From Gemmatimonadota bacterium (GTDB lineage Bacteria > Gemmatimonadota > Gemmatimonadetes > Longimicrobiales > Gaopeijiaceae): a stretch of DNA of 64,000 bases. Positions 1-8,354 of this stretch are shown here, one piece after another. How positions within the stretch are numbered: the stretch's first letter is position 1; each line of letters opens with the position of its first letter. The stretch lies in assembly GCA_022826565.1 (NCBI GenBank), contig JAJDUP010000020.1, positions 108,953 to 172,952 on the forward strand, in the 5' to 3' direction. Both the position numbers and the translations under genes were made by a program. The notes under the pieces are model-generated. The model made no database searches. It was not told where the DNA came from and saw only the letters and a list, made by a program, of their open reading frames with translations.

Positions 1-180
1 GGCACAGCGCTGACGCTGCAGACCTGCGCCGGGTTCCTGCTGGCGGCGGTCACCATTCAGATCGTACCCGCTATTGCCGAAGCGGTCGGCTGGCGGTGGG
101 CCTTCCCCGTGTTGGCCTTGGGGCCGGCGGCGGGGATCGCCGCGATCAACCGCCTCCGGCGCGCGCGCGGGTTATTATGA
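1..180 (+). CDS. MFS-type transporter, C-terminal fragment
   Basis: Frame 1 is open from the first base to a TGA at 178-180 and gives 59 residues, so the gene begins outside the window. The fragment has two hydrophobic segments separated by a short charged loop (GWRWAF) and ends in a basic tail (NRLRRARG). This is what the last two helices and cytoplasmic tail of a major facilitator superfamily permease look like. It converges on the YkvI-like gene, and the two coding ends overlap by 35 bp. The substrate cannot be inferred from this piece. Family assignment is by composition and layout only. Confidence 0.6.
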   Translation, partial: GTALTLQTCAGFLLAAVTIQIVPAIAEAVGWRWAFPVLALGPAAGIAAINRLRRARGLL

Positions 181-1237
181 GGTAGATCCCCCAGGTAAGC
201 ACGGGAAGAACGAATACCAGCAGGTAGCCGTAGGTCAGCGTACCGTAGCCCCGCGCGATCAGAGGGGTCAGGCCGAACTGGGAGATGAGGGCTCCGAGCG
301 CGAGGATGGCAATGGCGCTCAGTACCCGTGTCCGGGCGGGAAACTCCCGGTTCCTGTCGCGGTATGCGTGCGCGACCCGCTCGTTGACCGAGTGGATCAT
401 TCCGGCGCCGGTCTCGACCAACGTCCCGAACAGCATGACCTGGAAGACGATCTGGAAGGTGCGTGATCCCAGCAGCTCGAGCATGTGGTTGACAGGAACC
501 GCCTCGTCCACGATCGCCGGATACTCGCCGGCGATGGCCACGAAGAAGAGCAGGGCGGGGAGCATCGCCAGCGGACCCGTGAGAAGCCCCGAGATGAAGG
601 TGTCCCTGCGGTTTCGATGATGCCGGATCGCGATGAGGACGGCCGGGAGGACGGCGAGGTTGTAGCCTGCGTATTCCAGGCCGCCGACGACCCAGCTTCC
701 CTCGATGGTCCCCGATGTGAGAGAGGCCTGGATCTGCGGTCCGAAACGGGTGACGCAGAGGACGAAGAAGATCACATAGACCAGGTACAGGACGCCGGAC
801 CAGCCGGCGAATGCGCGCTCGATGGTCCTGTTGCCGCCAAAGACGAGGAGCCCCACCAGGGCCATGATGCCGATCACGCCGACCAGGTACGGGAAGCCGA
901 ACGTCTCCTGCAGGATGGTCCCGGCGGCCGCCGCGATGACCGCCATGACGATCATCATCAGGGCGATGTAGAGGACCTCGAAGGCGATCCAGAAACGCCC
1001 GAGCAGCCGCTGAAAGAAGCTCCGGTAGTCGAATGCGCCGAAAACCCGCGCGAACTCGTAGCTCACGATGCACACCGCGCTCCATACCGCGGTGGCCAGT
1101 GCCATGGCCAGGAGGCCGCCTAGGGGGCCGCGTGAAAGGAAATACTCGGCCAGTTCGCGGCCGGTTCCGTATCCCCCGGCGATCACCACGGATTGAAAGA
1201 TGAACCCGGGCAACAGGTATCGGCGCAGTGTGTTCAC
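146..1237 (-). CDS. YkvI-like integral membrane protein
   Basis: A protein of 363 aa with about ten hydrophobic helices. Near the N-terminus it has a segment (VVIAGGYGTGRELAEYF) typical of the YkvI family, a poorly understood branch of the LeuT-like/APC transporter fold. The GTG start at 1237 is chosen because GGAGG lies about 8 nt upstream and the hydrophobic core begins right after it. A longer frame to 1363 would add a basic, non-membrane stretch overlapping the upstream gene. It is the last gene of a leftward operon with an osmoprotectant-type ABC transporter and a threonine dehydratase-like enzyme, so a role in solute or amino-acid movement is plausible. No substrate can be assigned. Confidence 0.75.
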   Translation of the reverse strand: MNTLRRYLLPGFIFQSVVIAGGYGTGRELAEYFLSRGPLGGLLAMALATAVWSAVCIVSYEFARVFGAFDYRSFFQRLLGRFWIAFEVLYIALMMIVMAVIAAAAGTILQETFGFPYLVGVIGIMALVGLLVFGGNRTIERAFAGWSGVLYLVYVIFFVLCVTRFGPQIQASLTSGTIEGSWVVGGLEYAGYNLAVLPAVLIAIRHHRNRRDTFISGLLTGPLAMLPALLFFVAIAGEYPAIVDEAVPVNHMLELLGSRTFQIVFQVMLFGTLVETGAGMIHSVNERVAHAYRDRNREFPARTRVLSAIAILALGALISQFGLTPLIARGYGTLTYGYLLVFVLPVLTWGIYLIITRARAGGG

Positions 1238-1283
1238 CTGACGGCCTCCGCTAAGGTGGATCGATCCGGGCGTGAACTTGGCG

Positions 1284-2948
1284 TTACCGGCGCCCCTCCG
1301 CCACTCCCTTCGGCGCCACCAGCGTCTCGGCACCGCCGAGTCCCCAGTCCACCACGAGCGCAAGGGCCGCGGCCGGAACCGCGCCGGAGAGGATCATTAC
1401 CGGATCCGACAGGCTGAGCCCCGCGACGATCGGATCGCCCAGTCCGCCGGCGCCGATGAAGGCGGCGAGGGTCGCGGTTCCGACGTTGATGACCGCGGCG
1501 GTGCGGATGCCAGCCATGATGACGGGTGCGGCGAGTGGGAGGCGAATGCGGCGCAGCAGCTGCCCTTCCGTCATCCCGAGCGCGCGGCCGGCCGCCACCG
1601 CCTCGGGCGCCGCCTCGACAATGCCCGTGTAGGTGTTGCGGAGGATCGGCAGGAGCGAGTACAGGAAGAGCGCTACGATTGCGGGTGCGACCCCGATCCC
1701 GAGCAGCGGAATCATGAAGGCGAGGAGAGCGATGCCGGGGATCGTCTGGAGGAGGCCCGCGACGCGGATGGCGGTCCCGGCGAGGGAGCGACGGCGCTCC
1801 AGCGACACCCCGGCGGGCAGGGCAACCAGGATAGCCGCGGTCAGGGACGCGAAGACGAGGAGGAGGTGCCGGGAGACCTGCCGGGCGAGTTCGGTGCGGT
1901 TGGCCCACAGGTGGCGTGGCAGGGCGGCCAGAGTGGATCCGGTCCGGTCGTCCGTGGTCGGGGGCCGGAGACGGGTGGCGGCGGCGCCGGCTGAATCCTC
2001 GGGATCGACTGGAAGGCCCCGCTGTGCCGGATCGGCCCACGCCGGTGCTTCTGCGGCCAGACCGATCGCGCCAAGGAATTCAGCGGCTACATCGGGGACA
2101 GGTCTGCCCCGTACCTCGATCTGCTCATTCGCCCTGCGCACGAGATCGACGCTCATCCGTCCCGCGAGGCTGGTCAGGGCCAGGACCGCCCGGGGGCGGG
2201 TCGCGTAGAAGTCGCCGTTGACCAGGGGGGCCGCGTCATAAGGGGGGAAGAAGCCGCGATCGTCCGCGAGCACGGTGAGGTCGTAGCGGGCGATGGCCCC
2301 GTCCGTGGAGTACGCGTCGATCACGTCCACGGCCCCCTCGGCGAGAGCCTGGTACTTGACCGCCTGAAGCAGGCTGCGCGTCTCGCGAAGGCGAATGTCG
2401 TACGCGCCGGCGAGGCCGGTGAGCCCGTCGGGGCGCCCCATGAAATCGGGGGAGAAGCCTCCCGTCAGGGCCGGCGCCGCCCTGGCGAGTCCCGTCAGCG
2501 TGGTCACGCCCAGCGAGTCGGAATGCCCGCGCCGCATTGCGATGGCGTAGTCGTTCGCGAACCCGAGCGGCGGGAGCCAGCGTGCGCCCCAGCGCTCTCG
2601 GAAGACATCGCTGACGTGGGCGAAGACCTCCGCCGCATCGCCTCGCAGCTGCTGGTCGCCGGCCACCGCGAGGCCGGTTCCGGTGTATTCCGGATAAAGG
2701 TCGATGTCGCCGCGCACGAGCGCCTGCAGGACGATTTCGGTCGCCCCGAGCCCCATGCGACGGTCCACGCGGAACCCGCGGTCCTCCAGCAGTTGGGCAA
2801 AGGTCTCGGCCAGCAGGTACGACTCGGCGAACGGTTTGGAGGCGATCACGACGGGATCGGGGTCCTGCTGCGCGTGGAGGGTATGCGGCACCGCCAGGGC
2901 TGTAGCCCAACACAGGAAGGCGAGCAGGGGCGGGCGATGGGGGATCAC
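1284..2948 (-). CDS. Osmoprotectant ABC transporter, fused binding protein and permease
   Basis: A protein of 554 aa. Residues 1-26 are a signal peptide. Residues of about 30-290 are an OpuAC/ProX-type substrate-binding domain, with the typical SKPFAESYLLAE and DLYPEYTGTG motifs. Residues of about 335-550 are a BPD_transp_1 permease domain with about five helices and an EAA-like loop (EAAPEAVAAGRALGMTEGQL). The family imports glycine betaine, choline or related compatible solutes. In the fusions known in other bacteria the permease usually comes first; here the binding domain is N-terminal and would be exported before the membrane part inserts. The start codon overlaps the stop of the ATPase gene by 4 nt (ATGA), so the two are translationally coupled. 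Confidence 0.88.
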   Translation of the reverse strand: MIPHRPPLLAFLCWATALAVPHTLHAQQDPDPVVIASKPFAESYLLAETFAQLLEDRGFRVDRRMGLGATEIVLQALVRGDIDLYPEYTGTGLAVAGDQQLRGDAAEVFAHVSDVFRERWGARWLPPLGFANDYAIAMRRGHSDSLGVTTLTGLARAAPALTGGFSPDFMGRPDGLTGLAGAYDIRLRETRSLLQAVKYQALAEGAVDVIDAYSTDGAIARYDLTVLADDRGFFPPYDAAPLVNGDFYATRPRAVLALTSLAGRMSVDLVRRANEQIEVRGRPVPDVAAEFLGAIGLAAEAPAWADPAQRGLPVDPEDSAGAAATRLRPPTTDDRTGSTLAALPRHLWANRTELARQVSRHLLLVFASLTAAILVALPAGVSLERRRSLAGTAIRVAGLLQTIPGIALLAFMIPLLGIGVAPAIVALFLYSLLPILRNTYTGIVEAAPEAVAAGRALGMTEGQLLRRIRLPLAAPVIMAGIRTAAVINVGTATLAAFIGAGGLGDPIVAGLSLSDPVMILSGAVPAAALALVVDWGLGGAETLVAPKGVAEGRR

Positions 2949-3688
2949 GCGGAGAATCCCCGGCTCGTCACTCCCGACTTCTCCAGCAACTCCGCCGCAT
3001 AGCCGGTGGCGCGGTCCATCAGGTCGGCTGCCGATGCGTGCAGGACGATCCTCCCTGACTGCATCACCGCGACGTGGGTGGCCACTCGAAGCGCCTCGGC
3101 CACGTCGTGTGTGACGAACACCGCCGTCGTGCCGGCCGATTCGCGCAACTCGACGAAGGCGCGCTGTGCTTCGGTGCGGGTGATCGCGTCCAGAGCGCCG
3201 AAGGGCTCGTCCATCAGCAGGATGTCGGGACGCGCGGCCATGGCTCTCGCAATTGCGACGCGCTGGCGCTGGCCGCCGGAGAGCTCGCGCGGGTAACGGC
3301 CGCCGAAGACGTCAGCGTCCAGGCCCGCGTCCCCAAGGGCCCGCCGTCCACGGTCGCGGGCGTCGGCGCGGCCCAACAGGGCAGGTACGAGAGACGCGTT
3401 CGCGAGGCACGTCCAGTGGGGGATGAGGCCTCCGTCCTGCTGTACGTAGCCGATCGAGCGGCGCAGTCCGACCGGGTTCAGGGCATCGACCGGCTCGCCG
3501 CGAACGAGAACCGTACCGCGATCGAGCTCGGTGAGCCGGTTGATCGTGCGCAGCAGCGTGGTCTTTCCGGATCCGCTCCCGCCCACCAGCGCCACGCACT
3601 CGCCGGCCTGCACCCGCAGCGACACGCCGTCCAGCGCGACCGTCGCACCGTAGCGCTTCCCGGCTCCCTCGATCTCGATCAGGGCCAC
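2945..3688 (-). CDS. Osmoprotectant-type ABC transporter ATP-binding protein
   Basis: A protein of 247 aa that powers the transporter encoded next to it. Visible motifs are Walker A (GGSGSGKTT), Q-loop region (GYVQQDGGLIPH), ABC signature (LSGGQRQRVAIARA), Walker B with D-loop (ILLMDEPFGALD) and H-loop (VFVTHD). The signature and Q-loop context resemble the OpuCA/ProV/OsmV group. Unlike many ProV/OpuA proteins it ends without C-terminal CBS domains, so the ionic-strength sensing attributed to those domains would be missing. It overlaps the upstream dehydratase gene by 10 nt and the downstream fused permease gene by 4 nt. Confidence 0.92.
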   Translation of the reverse strand: MALIEIEGAGKRYGATVALDGVSLRVQAGECVALVGGSGSGKTTLLRTINRLTELDRGTVLVRGEPVDALNPVGLRRSIGYVQQDGGLIPHWTCLANASLVPALLGRADARDRGRRALGDAGLDADVFGGRYPRELSGGQRQRVAIARAMAARPDILLMDEPFGALDAITRTEAQRAFVELRESAGTTAVFVTHDVAEALRVATHVAVMQSGRIVLHASAADLMDRATGYAAELLEKSGVTSRGFSA

Positions 3689-4668
3689 GCCGCGCCCTCG
3701 CGAAGCGCCCGCGTCATCAACTCCGGATCGACGTTGCCGCCCGTTACGACCGCGACCATGGTCTCTCCCGCTGCCACTGGAACGCGCCCGTACATCAGAG
3801 CCGCCACCGCCGCCGCGCCGGAGGGCTCCACTACCAGTTTGGCCCGGGTCATGAGGAGGCGCATGGCCGCCAGGATTTCGTCGTCTCCGACGAGCACGAC
3901 GTCTTCAACCAGGCGCTCCACGTACCGATAGGTGAGTTCGCCGGCCATGGGGGGGGCCAGGCCGTCGGCGATCGTCGAGGTGCATCCGAGGTGCGCGGCC
4001 CGTCCCTCGTCCAGGCTGCGCCGCATCGCGGGGGCCCCCTCCGGCTCCACGCCGAACACCCTGATCCGGGCGGCACCCGTCAGTCTGCCTGTAGCGGCCA
4101 GGGCACCCGCGACCCCCGCGATCTGCCCTCCTCCCCCGATCGGCACCACGACCGTCGCGGCCGAACCGACATCCTCCGCGATCTCGAGCCCGGTGGACCC
4201 GTGCCCCGCAATGACTTCGGGAGCGTCGAAGGGGTGCAGGAACACCAGCCCGCGGGCGGCCGCGCGGCGGCGGGCCTCCGCGAAAGCCCCGGACGCGTCA
4301 CCGTGCAGCACAACCTCAGCACCGTAGGCGCGCGTGGCGACCACCTTGGTGCGCGAGGCCCGTTCAGGCATGACCACGACCGATTTGGCGCCACCGCGTC
4401 CGGCCGCCCAGGCAACCGCCTGCGCATGGTTTCCGGCCGAGATGGTGATCACGCCCCGCTCGCGCTCCGAGTCACTCAGCGAGGCGATCGCGCTGAGCGC
4501 GCCGCGCACCTTGAAGGAGCCGGTCTTCTGGAGGTTTTCGCACTTCAGCCACGTAAACGCGCCGTTGGGAGCGCCCAGGGTACGGAACGAAAGGAGGGGG
4601 GTGCGGTGGATGTGCGGCGCCACCTTCCGTCTCGCGTCCACGTAATCCCGGCGTTCAAGAAGTCTCAT
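3679..4668 (-). CDS. Threonine dehydratase-like PLP enzyme
   Basis: A protein of 329 aa of the fold-type II PLP family (threonine/serine ammonia-lyases). The PLP-lysine motif GSFKVRGAL follows KCENLQKT, and the phosphate-binding glycine loop is VPIGGGGQIAGVAG. There is no C-terminal ACT-like regulatory domain, so it matches the catabolic/biodegradative type rather than full-length IlvA. The start at 4668 fits the family N-terminus. A start at 4719 with its own GGAG would add 17 residues and cannot be excluded. It heads the operon with the osmoprotectant ABC genes. Hydroxyectoine-utilisation dehydratase (EutB) belongs to the same family and is an alternative, but no other ectoine-catabolic gene is seen here. 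Confidence 0.82.
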   Translation of the reverse strand: MRLLERRDYVDARRKVAPHIHRTPLLSFRTLGAPNGAFTWLKCENLQKTGSFKVRGALSAIASLSDSERERGVITISAGNHAQAVAWAAGRGGAKSVVVMPERASRTKVVATRAYGAEVVLHGDASGAFAEARRRAAARGLVFLHPFDAPEVIAGHGSTGLEIAEDVGSAATVVVPIGGGGQIAGVAGALAATGRLTGAARIRVFGVEPEGAPAMRRSLDEGRAAHLGCTSTIADGLAPPMAGELTYRYVERLVEDVVLVGDDEILAAMRLLMTRAKLVVEPSGAAAVAALMYGRVPVAAGETMVAVVTGGNVDPELMTRALREGAAWP

Positions 4669-4843
4669 CGTCGTGTGCGCTCCAAATCCCCTCCCGTGAC
4701 CTGTTTCCCGAGCGAGCATCGCAGCTCCGATGCCGGTGTTGCGTATCTGCCGTGGGATGAGTCAATTAGGGCAGGCGACATCGTAACCGGTCGGAGCCTG
4801 GTCCGCCCGGACGACCACTTTTTCATGGCGAGGATGGTGTCTA

Positions 4844-7531
4844 ATGGAAGTGAGATCAAGGTGGTCAATCATTTCATCCTTCGTGCTTGCCGGGGCCATG
4901 CTGTCAACTCCGTTGCAGGCGCAACAGGGAACCATCAATGGTCAGGTTACGGATGCCGAGACCGGGGAGCCGCTATCAGGCGCAGCCGTCGAGGCGCTTG
5001 GAGCGGGGGGGCCTCAGCCCACCAACACCGAAGGGCGCTTCACGCTCTCGGTAGGTGCGGGTTCCCATTCGGTCGTGGTAACCCTGATCGGTTACGAGAC
5101 GACGCGGGTGGACGGCGTGGATGTGGCGACGGGCGCAACGACCGAGGTCACGATCTCCATGCGTTCCCAGGCTCTCCTCCTCAACCCCATCGTCGTCACC
5201 GCCTCGCGCCGCCAGGAAAAAGCCCTCGACGCGCCGGCGTCGATCACCACCGTCTCTGCCGCGGACGTCGCCAGAACGGCTGCGACCACCGTGGCCGACC
5301 ACGTCCGCACCGTGACCGGGATCGACGCGGCCCAGACCGGGCTCGGCTCGGGAACGCTCGTCGCCCGCGGCTTCAACAACGTCTTTTCCGGCTCGCTCCT
5401 GACGATCATCGACAATAGATACGCCAGAGTCCCGTCCCTGCGCTTCAACGCATACTCCATGTTCCCCACCAACGACCTCGACATCGACCGCATCGAGGTG
5501 TCGCTGGGACCGGGTGCCGCGCTCTACGGCCCCAACGCGGCGAACGGGGTCATGCACCTCATCACCCCCTCGCCGATCGACCGGCAGGGCACGTCCGTTT
5601 CCCTGGCCGGAGGAGAGCGCTCGTACTTCCACGGACAGTTCCGAAGCGCCGTGGCGGCCTCCGAGAGTTTCGGATTCAAGATCTCCGGCCAATACGCCCG
5701 GGGGAACGACTGGCCGTATGAGGATGCGTTCGAGGTCGCGGCCCGGGACAATTTCGCCGAGCGCTACAGTGTGGACGCGCGGATGGACTTCCGGTTCGCA
5801 GGCGATGGAGACCTCGTGCTCAACAGTGGAACCTCGACCCTGGCCAGCGGCGTGGAAATGACCGGCATCGGCGCCTTCCAGGTCAAGGACTGGGGATACA
5901 ACTACCTCCAGTCGCGCTTCTCCAAGGGCCGTCTCTTCGCCCAGGCATTCCTCAACCTCACGGACTCCGGATCCGATGCGAACACGGCTCCGAGGGAAGG
6001 CACCTTCGGCCTGCGCACCGGGGCGAACGTCGTGGACCAGTCGCGCACCATGGCCCTTCAGTTCCAGTACGGCTTCGACCTCGGCTCATGGCAGAGCTTT
6101 ACCTACGGGGTCGACTGGCAGCGGACCGAGCCGCGCAGCGGGGGCACGATCTTCGGACGCAACGAGGACGACGACCTCATCACCGAGGTCGGAGCCTACC
6201 TGCACTCCGAGACCGCGCTGGGGGACAAGCTTGACCTGGTCACGGCCATCCGTCTGGACGACCACAACCGTCTCGTCGACGCCAACATCTCGCCCAGGGC
6301 CGCGCTGGTGCTCAAGCCCGCGGAAAACCAGAACTTCCGCGTGACCTTCAACCGGGCCTTCGCGACACCGACGTCCACGAACCTCTTCCTGGACATCGTC
6401 GCGGCGTCCCTTCCCGGCCTGCCGCAGGGCATCAACTACAACATCCGGGCCCTGGGAGTTCCCTCCGGCGGCTTCACCTTCTCCGCGCAGTGCCCCGGCG
6501 GACACATGGGGTATTGCATGCGCTCCCCCTTTGCCCCGGGACAGCTTCCCGCCAACGCGCTGGCGTTCTGGGATGCGCTCCTGCAGCTCCTCCCCACCCT
6601 CGATCCCAGGCTGTCGCTCATCCTCGATTTCCTGAAGATGCCGGGTGCGCTGCCGGGCGACCCCGAGATCGGCACGGTATTCCGCAGCCTCGACCAGGCC
6701 GCGGCCGCGACCGGGGGCGACCCGTTCCCGCTCGACAACATGGGCGTCGCGGACATCGGCGACCTCACGTCGACCATCAACAACACCTTCGAGGTCGGCT
6801 ACAAGGGTCTGCTGGGGGACAACGTCCTCCTGTCCGCCGACGCATACTTCGCCCGCGTCGAGAACTTCGTCGGCCCGCTTCGCATCATCACGCCCAACGT
6901 GTTCTTCGACCCGGCCAGCCTCGGTCAGTTCGTAAGCGGACGCCTGGCGCCGCTCGTCCAGGCCGGACTGCTGTCGGCCCAGGATATCGCGACCATCGTC
7001 GAAGCGGCGTCCGGGCTTCCGCTCGGCACGGTGGTGCCCGACCAGGTCGACAACGGCGACCTCCTCGTCACCTACCGCAACTTCGGTGAAGTCGACTACA
7101 TGGGCTTCGACCTGGCCGCTGAGGTCCTGGCCTCGGACCGCGTGAGCATCGCGGGCAGCTACTCCTACCAGAGCGACGAGTGCTTCGACTTCAACGAGGA
7201 CGGCGACTGCCGGAGCTCGGACGACATCGCCCTCAACGCGCCGCAGCACAAGGGGTCGCTGGGCGTCACCTTCGACGACCGGGCGTCGGGATTCACCGCC
7301 CAGGGGCGCGTCCGTGTCACCGACGGCTTTCCCATGAACTCGGGCGTGTACATCGGGGACATCGAGGGGTACTCGGTGATCGACGCGACCATCGGATACC
7401 GGCTGCCGTTCCAGCCCGGCACGCAGATTTCGCTCACCGCGAACAACATCCTCGACAACCTGCACCGCGAGTTCGTCGGGGCTCCCGAGATCGGGAGGCT
7501 GTTGCTCTTCCGTGTCCGCTACGATTTCTGA
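4844..7531 (+). CDS. TonB-dependent outer-membrane receptor with N-terminal carboxypeptidase-regulatory-like domain
   Basis: A protein of 895 aa with a signal peptide ending near TPLQAQQ. A CarboxypepD_reg-like beta-sandwich follows (about residues 29-105: INGQVTDAETGEPLSGA, then NTEGRFTL and LIGYE). A TonB-box-like stretch (NPIVVTASR) lies near residue 110, then the plug domain (RIEVSLGPGAALYGPNAANGV near 220-240) and a long beta-barrel that ends in the terminal aromatic YDF. It takes up a large ligand across the outer membrane using TonB energy; the ligand is unknown. The ATG has GAGG about 10 nt upstream. It is transcribed divergently from the dehydratase operon, with 125-175 bp between them. 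Confidence 0.92.
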   Translation: MEVRSRWSIISSFVLAGAMLSTPLQAQQGTINGQVTDAETGEPLSGAAVEALGAGGPQPTNTEGRFTLSVGAGSHSVVVTLIGYETTRVDGVDVATGATTEVTISMRSQALLLNPIVVTASRRQEKALDAPASITTVSAADVARTAATTVADHVRTVTGIDAAQTGLGSGTLVARGFNNVFSGSLLTIIDNRYARVPSLRFNAYSMFPTNDLDIDRIEVSLGPGAALYGPNAANGVMHLITPSPIDRQGTSVSLAGGERSYFHGQFRSAVAASESFGFKISGQYARGNDWPYEDAFEVAARDNFAERYSVDARMDFRFAGDGDLVLNSGTSTLASGVEMTGIGAFQVKDWGYNYLQSRFSKGRLFAQAFLNLTDSGSDANTAPREGTFGLRTGANVVDQSRTMALQFQYGFDLGSWQSFTYGVDWQRTEPRSGGTIFGRNEDDDLITEVGAYLHSETALGDKLDLVTAIRLDDHNRLVDANISPRAALVLKPAENQNFRVTFNRAFATPTSTNLFLDIVAASLPGLPQGINYNIRALGVPSGGFTFSAQCPGGHMGYCMRSPFAPGQLPANALAFWDALLQLLPTLDPRLSLILDFLKMPGALPGDPEIGTVFRSLDQAAAATGGDPFPLDNMGVADIGDLTSTINNTFEVGYKGLLGDNVLLSADAYFARVENFVGPLRIITPNVFFDPASLGQFVSGRLAPLVQAGLLSAQDIATIVEAASGLPLGTVVPDQVDNGDLLVTYRNFGEVDYMGFDLAAEVLASDRVSIAGSYSYQSDECFDFNEDGDCRSSDDIALNAPQHKGSLGVTFDDRASGFTAQGRVRVTDGFPMNSGVYIGDIEGYSVIDATIGYRLPFQPGTQISLTANNILDNLHREFVGAPEIGRLLLFRVRYDF

Positions 7532-7541
7532 CCGCGGGCGG

Positions 7542-7563
7542 CCCGTCCGGACAACCGGGCGGG
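7542..7563 (+). terminator. Short hairpin after the TonB receptor gene
   Basis: CCCGTCCGG, loop ACAA, CCGGGCGGG form a 9-bp stem with one G-T wobble, 10 bp after the receptor stop codon. No T-run follows, so termination would depend on the stem or on Rho. argR begins 40 bp downstream and may be partly read through. Confidence 0.4.
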
Positions 7564-7602
7564 TCTCGGCATGCGATTTGTCCGGGGCGGGGAGTTGAGT
7601 CC

Positions 7603-8064
7603 ATGGCCACGGGTGGAAAGCGAGGGCGCCAGCGGGCCATCCTGAGAATCATCAAGGAGGGCCGGGTGCCGCACCAGGAGGCCCTGCGCGAGCTTCTTGC
7701 ATCGGCGGGTTTCCCGGTGACGCAGCCCACGCTGTCCAGGGACATCCGCGATCTGCGGCTGGTGAAGGTCACGGGCTCCGGCGGAAAGCCGCACTACACG
7801 CTGCCGGAGGAGTGGGACCACGTACCGCCCCTCGATTCGGTCCTTCCGACTCTATTCGTCTCCGCGGAGGCGGTCGGAAACCTCGTCGTCGTGCGAACGC
7901 TCAGCGGAGGAGCGCAGGCAGTGGCTTCGGGAATCGACTGGGAGGAGTACGACGGACTGGCCGGGACCATTGCGGGGGATGACACCGTCCTCATCATACT
8001 CCGCAGCGAACGAGCCGCCCGGTCCGTGGCCGGAGAGCTCGAAAAGCTCGCCGGTCGAAGGTAG
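7603..8064 (+). CDS. argR: Arginine repressor ArgR
   Basis: A protein of 153 aa, the usual size for ArgR. The N-terminal half is a winged helix with the recognition segment TQPTLSRDIRDLRLVKV. The C-terminal half carries the arginine-binding and oligomerisation motif GTIAGDDTVLII. With arginine as co-repressor it binds ARG boxes and represses arginine biosynthesis. The ATG at 7603 is chosen because GGGGAG lies about 8 nt upstream and it gives the family length; a longer open frame upstream runs inside the receptor gene. argG and argH follow on the same strand, and two ARG-box-like sites lie between argR and argG. Confidence 0.95.
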   Translation: MATGGKRGRQRAILRIIKEGRVPHQEALRELLASAGFPVTQPTLSRDIRDLRLVKVTGSGGKPHYTLPEEWDHVPPLDSVLPTLFVSAEAVGNLVVVRTLSGGAQAVASGIDWEEYDGLAGTIAGDDTVLIILRSERAARSVAGELEKLAGRR

Positions 8065-8156
8065 ACAGGCCGAAGTCCGCCCCCGCCGGCCCGCAGGTGG
8101 ATCGGCCCACGCGATGTCCCCGAGGCGCCGATCACACCCGAAACCCGCGTGATCTC

Positions 8157-8195
8157 GATGCATAATCTTGCACGTTCCATGCATTATTAGTTACA
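8157..8195 (+). promoter_or_regulatory. Tandem ARG-box-like operators before argG
   Basis: Two 18-bp windows, 8157-8174 (core TGCATAATCTTGCA, 8159-8172) and 8178-8195 (core TGCATTATTAGTTA, 8180-8193), are separated by 3 bp, so their centres are 21 bp apart. This is the spacing of paired ARG boxes in E. coli. The stretch is AT-rich compared with its surroundings. A weak sigma70-like promoter (TTGCAC at 8169, 17 bp, TACAGT at 8192) would overlap the boxes, so bound ArgR could block RNA polymerase. ArgR itself is encoded 93 bp upstream. Confidence 0.65.
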
Positions 8196-8354
8196 GTAAG
8201 GGATACCCTTTCGACTGACGGATGGTCGGCGACGGGGTCTTGGCGGGTTCGGAGCGCCCGGTTGCACCGTACGACCTTGGCGGGAGACGTACGAACCGGG
8301 TGTTTCGGCCCGCCGCCCTGTCACCGGCCGCGACTGAAGAGAGAAGACGGGAAG

